In this document: positions 6,693 to 11,621 of the stretch, in pieces
Position numbering within the stretch: the first letter of the stretch is position 1
Layout: each line of letters starts with the position of its first letter
Assembly: GCA_005772945.1 (NCBI GenBank)
Contig: SXIE01000363.1
Span: 1-11,621, forward strand
Direction of reading: 5' to 3'
Length of the DNA stretch: 11,621 nucleotides
Origin: Pseudomonadota bacterium
GTDB lineage: Bacteria; Myxococcota; UBA9042; PHBI01
The notes under the pieces: model-generated
Told to the model about the DNA's origin: nothing
Database searches by the model: none
Seen by the model: only the letters and a program-made list of their open reading frames with translations
Position numbers and translations under genes: made by a program

Positions 6693-9600
6693 ATGCAGAG
6701 GGCGTTCGTCAGCGTCGCGTTCATTTGCGGACTGGTGGCTTGCGGCGACGATGTTCGCCACGCCCCGGGGGCGGATGCCGTTGGGACGGAAGCGGGGTTC
6801 GAGACCGAGTTCGAGACCGAGACCGAGGTCGAGTCCGAGGTCGAGTTCGAGTTCGAGACCGAGGTCGAGATCGAGATCGAGACCGGGATCGAGACCGAGT
6901 TCGAGTTCGAGATCGAGACCGAGGTCGAGACCGAGATCGAGACCGAGTCCGAGACCGAGTCCGAGGTCGAGTCCGAGACCGCGAGCGACGCTCCCGACGC
7001 CACCGATACCGCCTGCGCACCACCCGGCGCCCCCTGGACACGGCGCGTGACGCCGACCGGCGGCGCGGTCGTCTTCAGCGAGCTCATGCTCGGGGCCTCG
7101 TCGGATCGCCGCATCCCGAGCGCGCCCGCGACCGCCTGGCTCGAGCTCTTCAACCCGATGTCGATCGAGATCGACGTCTCGGGTTGGCGCCTCGCGGGCG
7201 ACTTCCAGTTCACGTTCCCCGACGGCTCCTTCATCGGCGCCGGTGCGCGCGCGGTCGTCGCCGTGGACCCCGCCGCGCTCGCTGTTTCCGGAGTGTCCCC
7301 GCAGGGTCCGATGACCGGAGCGTGGCCGGTGAGCGCCCTTCTCGAGCTGCGCAACAACATGGATCGCCTCATGGATCTGGTCGCCTTCGACGCCGGTCCG
7401 TGGCCCCCGCTCGCGCCCGCCTCCGCGATCACCAAGCGCGACCCGCTCGCCCTCTCCGCGCGCGCCGAGAGCTGGACCCCCTCGCCCACCGCCGGCGGCA
7501 CGCCAGGCCGCGCCGACGCCTCCGATGGCCCGCGCGCCCCCGTCGCCGCCGACGCCTCCTGGCGCTTCCTGTCCACGGGCGCGCGTCCCTCCGACTGGGC
7601 CCTCCCTACCTTCGACGACAGTGCCTGGCCGAGCGCGCGCGCCCCGATCGTCGCCGGCGGAGGCGCCGCCGCGCCCGCAACCTTCCAGGCGCGCGTCACG
7701 GCCGACAACCACTTCGCCGTGTATCTCGGCGCCGCCGACGGCACCAACCTCCGCCTCGTCGGCCGCGACACCTCCGGCGACTGGACCTCGCCCGAGACCT
7801 TCGCGCTCGCCGCCGAGCCCGGCGATCACCTCTACCTCGCCGCCTGGGAGGGCCCCGGCGATTCGGGTTCGCCGCAGATGCTCATCGCCGATCTCACCGG
7901 ACCCGACGGCGCGACCACCGGCACGAGCGTCGACTCCTTCGAGGTCGTCCTCGGCCCCGCCCAGTCCAATCCCGGCGACGCCCTGACCGCCGCGGCCCCC
8001 AGCGCCGCCAGCCTCGCCGTCGTCATCGCCGCCGCCGACAACGCAAGCGCGTTCGTCCCGCCGCACGTCAGCCGCGCCCGCACCGACGCCCCCTGGGGCG
8101 GCGCGGTCGGCGGCATGTTCAGCGCGGGCGACTTCCTCTGGAGTGACACTTTCGACCCGAATTCCGAGACCAACCGCGACGAGACGTACGCCCTCTTTCG
8201 TACGCACGCGCCGCTCGTCGCCGACAACGCCGGCATCGAGGCCGCCCCGACGACGGCCCTCTTCCGCTACGAATTCGAGGTCGCGGGCGATCCCGCCGCG
8301 CTGACGTTCGCCCTCACGCTGACCGCCGACGATGGCGCCGCCGTGTACCTCAACGGCCAGGAGGTCGCCCGCCGGAATATGCCAAATGGCACTCTCGACG
8401 CTGCCACACTGGCACTTTCGCCGGTCGCCCCCGCCGATCTCGTGAGCCGCCTCGCGCTCCCCAGCGACGCCCTCGCCGAGGGCCCGAACGTCCTCGCCAT
8501 CGAGGTCCACCAGGCGACCGAGGTCACCCCCGACCTGCGCTTCGCGGCCGAGCTCGTCGCCACCCCCACCCTCCCCGACGACCCCGAGCCGGCCGGCGAC
8601 GTCGTCATCGACGAGCTCATGTTCCACGGCAGCGGGCCGGAGGTGCCCGACTGGATCGAGCTGACCAACCGCGGCCCGAGCCCGGTGGATCTCGGCGGCT
8701 GGCAGCTCGTCGACGCGGTCGCCTGCACCTTCCCCGACGGCGCCCCACTCGCGCCGGGCGCTTTCCTCGTCGTCGCCCAGGACGCCGCCGAGTTCGCGCG
8801 TGCCTACCCCGGCGTGCCGATCGCCGGCGCGTTCGGCGGCAGCCTGTCTAATGATGGCGAGCAGCTCGTCCTCCGCGATGCGTGCGGCACCCTCGTCGAT
8901 CGCGTGCGTTACGCGGACGGCGGCCGCTGGCCCGATCGCGCCGACGACGGCGGCTCGAGCCTCGAACTGCGCGACCCGCGCGCCGACAACAACGTCCCAG
9001 AGGCCTGGGCCGCAAGCGACGAGACCGATCGCGTCGGCTGGGAGACCATCACCTACCGTGGCGTCCTCGCCCCCAGCGCCGTCGGCCCCGACGGACAGTG
9101 GCAGGAGTTCGTCCTTGGCCTCCTCGACAGCGGTGAGGTCCTCATCGACGATCTCCACGTCGTCGAGGATCCCGACGGCGCCGCGATCGAGCTGATCGCC
9201 AACCCGACCTTCGAGGGCACTGGCAGCGGCTCCGTGAGCCACTGGCGCTTTCTCGGCACCCACGCCACCAGCCACCTCGCGACCGATCCCGACGACCCGG
9301 GAAACCCCGTCCTCGCCCTCGTCGCGACCGGCCCCACCGAGCACATGCACAACCAGGTCGTCACGACGCTCGCGAACGGCCGCGCGCTGGCGAACGGCCG
9401 CACCTACGCCATTTCCCTGCGTGCGCGCTGGGTCGGCGGCTCCGATCTCCTCTCGACGCGCCTCTATTTCAACCGCCTCGCGCGCACCACGAACCTCACG
9501 CGCACGCCCGCCGGCGGCACCCCCGGAACCGCAGCGCCCACCAACATCGGCCCGACGTTCCGCCACTTCGCGCACACGCCGCTCGTTCCCCGCGCGCTCG

Positions 9601-11300
9601 CGCCGGTCGTCGTCTCCGTCCACGCCGACGACCCCGACGGCGTCACCGCCGCGCGCGTCTGGTACGCCGTCGACGGCGGCCCCTTCACCTCGGTCGCCAT
9701 GACCCCCGCCGCCCCCCTAGCCCCCGGCGACTCGCCAGTCGCGAGCGACTTCACGGCCACCCTCCCCGGCCAAGCCCAGGGCGCGATCGTCCAATTCTAC
9801 GTCGAGGCCGACGACGCGGTCGGCGCCCACGCGACCTTCCCGGCCCGCGGTCCCGCCTCGCGCGCGCTCTACCGCGTCGATGGCTCCGATCTGCGCGCCG
9901 CCGCGGGCGCCCTTCACACCGTGCGCATCCTCATGACCCCAGGCGACAACGCCACGTTCCACGCCCCCACCAACGTCATGAGCAACGCCTCGACCGGCGT
10001 CACCGTCCTCTACGACGAGCGCCAAGCCTTCTACGACATCGGCGTCCGCGCCAAGGGCAGCGAGCGCGCCCGGAACCAACAGGCGCGCCTCGGCTTCTCC
10101 GTCCGCTTCGACCCGAGCGCCCCCCTGCGCGGCGTCCTCGACACCGTCTCGCTCGATCGCTCCGAGGGCGTCTGGACGGGCGTGCGCGAGATCCTGATGG
10201 ACATCGTCGCGAGCCGCGCGGGCTCCGTCTCGGCGGAGTACAACGACCTCGTCTACATGGTCACGCCGCGTCCCGAGCACACCGGCCCCGCCATTCTGCA
10301 GACGACGCGCTTCAGCGACCTGATGCTCGACAGCCAGTTCCCAGGCGGCGGCGACGGCAACGTCTACGAATACGAGCTCGTCTACTACCCCGTCACGACC
10401 CACGACGGCACCCCGACCGGCCTCAAGCTCCCAGAGCCCGACGGCGTCGTCGGCACGCCGCTTCGCGACCTCGGCCCGGATCCCGAGTCCTACCGCTTCA
10501 ACTACCTCTTGAAGACCCACCGCGCCGACGACGACTTCAGCGGCATCATGGCGCTCGCGCAGACCTTCAGCCTGCCCGAGGCCGAGTTCCGCGCCGCGCT
10601 CCCCGAGGTCCTCGACGTCGACCAGTGGCTGCGCGCGTTCGCCTTCATGGCCGTCAGCGGCGCGGTCGATCACTACGGCGCGGGCGCCCAGCACAACGCG
10701 CAGATCTATGTTCGCCCGAGCGACGGCCGCGGCCTCCTCTTCTCGCACGACCTCGACTTCTACTCGGGCGACCCGCGTAGCGCCGTCATCGGCAACGGTG
10801 ATCTGCAGCGCCTCATCGCCGTCCCGGGCCTGAAGCGCGTCTTCTACGGGCACCTCTACGACATCCTGACGACCAGCTACCGCGCCGCCACCATGGCGCG
10901 CTGGCGCGACACCCTGAGCGCGCTCATCCCGACTCAGAACTTCGCGAGCCACCACCAGTTCATCGTCGACCGCTCCGCCTGGCTCATGAGCGGCGCATCC
11001 GACGCCGTCACCCGCGCCTTCCCCACCCTGGCCTTCGCCGTGACGACCCACGGCGGAGCCGCCTTCTCTGCGCCCCCAGGCGAGATCATCCTCGCCGGCA
11101 CCGGTTGGATCGACGTGCGCGCGATCCGGGTCGTCGACGGCGCGACCAACCTCCGGCCGCCGGTGCGCTGGCCCGACGATACCCACTGGGAGCTGACGCT
11201 CACGCTCGCGCCGGGCGCGCACGACCTCGCGCTCGAGGCCCTGGACTCGCACGACGCCATCGTCGGCACCGACACCATGTCCATCGAGGTCTCCCCGTGA
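6693..11300 (+). CDS. Giant lipoprotein with two lamin-tail domains and a CotH-type kinase domain
   Basis: 1535 residues from ATG 6693. The signal peptide MQRAFVSVAFICGLVAC has a textbook lipobox L-V-A-C (Cys17). Residues 37-96 are an alternating Glu-X tract. Domains in order: lamin-tail domain about 122-225 (VVFSELMLG, WLELFNP, SGWRLAG, FTFPDGSF); beta region from about 290 (WRFLSTGARPSDW); galactose-binding-like region with TADDGAAVYLNGQEVARR near 545-560; second lamin-tail domain about 635-770 (VVIDELMFHG, DWIELTNRG, LGGWQLVD); jelly-roll-like region about 837-930; Ig/FnIII-like region about 965-1065; CotH kinase-like domain about 1105-1440 with RAKGSERARN (Lys1121, Ser1123) and HDLDF (Asp1353, Asp1355), the presumed metal-binding DxD; C-terminal beta domain to the end. 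CotH proteins are atypical kinases known from Bacillus spore coats; here an exported, surface-anchored kinase-like protein is inferred. The frame is open back to 6420, but those codons lie over the antisense remnant and precede the signal peptide. GGGA at 6685-6688 is a weak Shine-Dalgarno. Confidence 0.87.
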   Translation: MQRAFVSVAFICGLVACGDDVRHAPGADAVGTEAGFETEFETETEVESEVEFEFETEVEIEIETGIETEFEFEIETEVETEIETESETESEVESETASDAPDATDTACAPPGAPWTRRVTPTGGAVVFSELMLGASSDRRIPSAPATAWLELFNPMSIEIDVSGWRLAGDFQFTFPDGSFIGAGARAVVAVDPAALAVSGVSPQGPMTGAWPVSALLELRNNMDRLMDLVAFDAGPWPPLAPASAITKRDPLALSARAESWTPSPTAGGTPGRADASDGPRAPVAADASWRFLSTGARPSDWALPTFDDSAWPSARAPIVAGGGAAAPATFQARVTADNHFAVYLGAADGTNLRLVGRDTSGDWTSPETFALAAEPGDHLYLAAWEGPGDSGSPQMLIADLTGPDGATTGTSVDSFEVVLGPAQSNPGDALTAAAPSAASLAVVIAAADNASAFVPPHVSRARTDAPWGGAVGGMFSAGDFLWSDTFDPNSETNRDETYALFRTHAPLVADNAGIEAAPTTALFRYEFEVAGDPAALTFALTLTADDGAAVYLNGQEVARRNMPNGTLDAATLALSPVAPADLVSRLALPSDALAEGPNVLAIEVHQATEVTPDLRFAAELVATPTLPDDPEPAGDVVIDELMFHGSGPEVPDWIELTNRGPSPVDLGGWQLVDAVACTFPDGAPLAPGAFLVVAQDAAEFARAYPGVPIAGAFGGSLSNDGEQLVLRDACGTLVDRVRYADGGRWPDRADDGGSSLELRDPRADNNVPEAWAASDETDRVGWETITYRGVLAPSAVGPDGQWQEFVLGLLDSGEVLIDDLHVVEDPDGAAIELIANPTFEGTGSGSVSHWRFLGTHATSHLATDPDDPGNPVLALVATGPTEHMHNQVVTTLANGRALANGRTYAISLRARWVGGSDLLSTRLYFNRLARTTNLTRTPAGGTPGTAAPTNIGPTFRHFAHTPLVPRALAPVVVSVHADDPDGVTAARVWYAVDGGPFTSVAMTPAAPLAPGDSPVASDFTATLPGQAQGAIVQFYVEADDAVGAHATFPARGPASRALYRVDGSDLRAAAGALHTVRILMTPGDNATFHAPTNVMSNASTGVTVLYDERQAFYDIGVRAKGSERARNQQARLGFSVRFDPSAPLRGVLDTVSLDRSEGVWTGVREILMDIVASRAGSVSAEYNDLVYMVTPRPEHTGPAILQTTRFSDLMLDSQFPGGGDGNVYEYELVYYPVTTHDGTPTGLKLPEPDGVVGTPLRDLGPDPESYRFNYLLKTHRADDDFSGIMALAQTFSLPEAEFRAALPEVLDVDQWLRAFAFMAVSGAVDHYGAGAQHNAQIYVRPSDGRGLLFSHDLDFYSGDPRSAVIGNGDLQRLIAVPGLKRVFYGHLYDILTTSYRAATMARWRDTLSALIPTQNFASHHQFIVDRSAWLMSGASDAVTRAFPTLAFAVTTHGGAAFSAPPGEIILAGTGWIDVRAIRVVDGATNLRPPVRWPDDTHWELTLTLAPGAHDLALEALDSHDAIVGTDTMSIEVSP
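6801..6980 (+). repeat. 30-unit GAGNNC hexanucleotide tract coding an alternating Glu-X stalk
   Basis: Thirty consecutive six-base units with no break in period. Twenty-nine begin GAG (Glu); one (6885) begins GGG (Gly). The second codon is always ACC, TTC, GTC, ATC or TCC: 11 Thr, 5 Phe, 5 Val, 5 Ile and 4 Ser. Four of the six bases are thus fixed, and variation is confined to bases four and five. A degenerate extra unit (GGGTTC) precedes at 6795. The tract follows the lipobox and precedes the first lamin-tail domain, so it is probably a surface stalk or linker. Because the unit contains no stop in any frame, both strands stay open across it. Confidence 0.95.
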
Positions 11301-11621
11301 CGCCCGGGGCGCACACCGCGCCCCGCCAACCAGCGCCAGGGCGCGGCGCGCGCGAAGATGTGCAATCTCGCCCACGCCGACGTTCGCGCATCAGCTATCG
11401 GCTGAGCCTCGTCATTCTCTTGCCGCTTCTGGTGGTCCTTACGACCGGGCTCGTGGCGGTGCGGGTCATCGTCACGTCGCTCGACACGGTCGATGGCCTC
11501 GCCGCCAGCCTCTTCGCCCAGGCGGCCCACGAGGCCGGCGGCCGCACGCAGACCGAGCTCGGGCGCGCCACGCCCGCCGCCGAGCTCGTCGCCGCGCTCC
11601 TGCGCCGCGGCGACCTCGGCC
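11297..11621 (+). CDS. N-terminus of a membrane-anchored protein, possibly a sensor or signalling enzyme (cut by right edge)
   Basis: The frame is open from GTG 11297, which overlaps the CotH stop codon as GTGA, to the window end: 108 codons. A second GTG at 11360 is an equally plausible start. After a basic Arg/Pro-rich stretch (RPRRRSRISYRL) comes one strong transmembrane helix, SLVILLPLLVVLTTGLVAVRV. An apparently extracytoplasmic segment follows (TSLDTVDGLAASLFAQAAHE), predicted helical. This layout is common at the start of bacterial two-component sensors, nucleotide cyclases and PP2C-type phosphatases with periplasmic sensing domains. The catalytic part is outside the window, so the function is not assigned. 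The start choice matters: the first version overlaps a GC hairpin at 11305-11325 and implies translational coupling to the CotH gene; the second leaves a short intergenic gap. Confidence 0.6.
   Translation, partial: MTPGAHTAPRQPAPGRGAREDVQSRPRRRSRISYRLSLVILLPLLVVLTTGLVAVRVIVTSLDTVDGLAASLFAQAAHEAGGRTQTELGRATPAAELVAALLRRGDLG
11305..11325 (+). terminator. GC hairpin just after the CotH lipoprotein stop
   Basis: Perfect 8-bp inverted repeat, cggggcgc and gcgccccg, around a 5-base loop (acacc), starting four bases after the TGA at 11300. It is not followed by a T-run, so it is not a classical intrinsic terminator. It could pause or end transcription, or protect the 3' end of the mRNA. If the next gene starts at 11297, the hairpin lies inside its codons and could reduce its translation. 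Confidence 0.35.

Noticed and set aside
6801..6980. Hexamer tract as a CRISPR-like or coiled-coil element
   Set aside because: There are no spacers, so it is not CRISPR. The period of two residues does not fit a heptad pattern. It is in frame within a signal-peptide protein.
6573..9623. Long open frame of about 1016 codons on the minus strand, opposite the CotH gene
   Set aside because: It is a shadow of high-GC coding DNA and the stop-free hexamer tract. It has no signal or domain motif, its composition is Gly/Glu/Arg/Val low-complexity, and the plus strand has clear domains.

Overview
This is high-GC DNA, with G or C at nearly every third codon position. It encodes a run of predicted lipoproteins with Asp/Thr/Ala/Glu-rich linkers after the lipobox. 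That style is typical of large-genome, predatory or social Gram-negative bacteria such as Myxococcota (Polyangia) or Bradymonadales. The taxonomic call is inference from style; no marker gene is present.

Layout, left to right. At 1-294 (minus) is the N-terminus of a lipoprotein cut by the window edge. A 123-base divergent gap leads to a lipoprotein carrying a CBM20-like starch-binding module and an enterochelin-esterase-type alpha/beta hydrolase (418-2001, plus). Next comes the inner-membrane septation/envelope protein YciB (2081-2659, plus). Convergent to it, with a 20-base gap, is a metzincin-type zinc metalloprotease lipoprotein with three PKD/Ig-like domains (2680-4779, minus). Upstream of that on the same strand lies an unrecognised 480-residue lipoprotein (4852-6294, minus). 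The 398-base divergent gap 6295-6692 is not empty: it holds a decayed copy of the 5' end of the metalloprotease gene (about 6446-6565, minus). Then comes a 1535-residue lipoprotein with two lamin-tail domains and a CotH-type kinase domain (6693-11300, plus). A membrane-anchored protein starting at the 3' end of that gene runs off the right edge.

Five of the seven gene products look like lipoproteins, so this is a cell-surface/secretome neighbourhood, not a metabolic operon. The metalloprotease and the 480-residue lipoprotein could be co-transcribed (72-base gap), and the esterase and yciB could be too. No shared pathway can be proven from sequence.

Most distinctive signals: a 180-base perfect-period hexanucleotide tract (30 units of GAGNNC) coding an alternating Glu-X stalk in the CotH lipoprotein; the metalloprotease 5' remnant, which lacks exactly the 76-codon low-complexity linker; a 28-codon ORF joining the esterase and yciB by ATGA overlaps at both ends; and two perfect 8-bp hairpins. 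I see no rRNA, tRNA, CRISPR array, insertion sequence or integrase.
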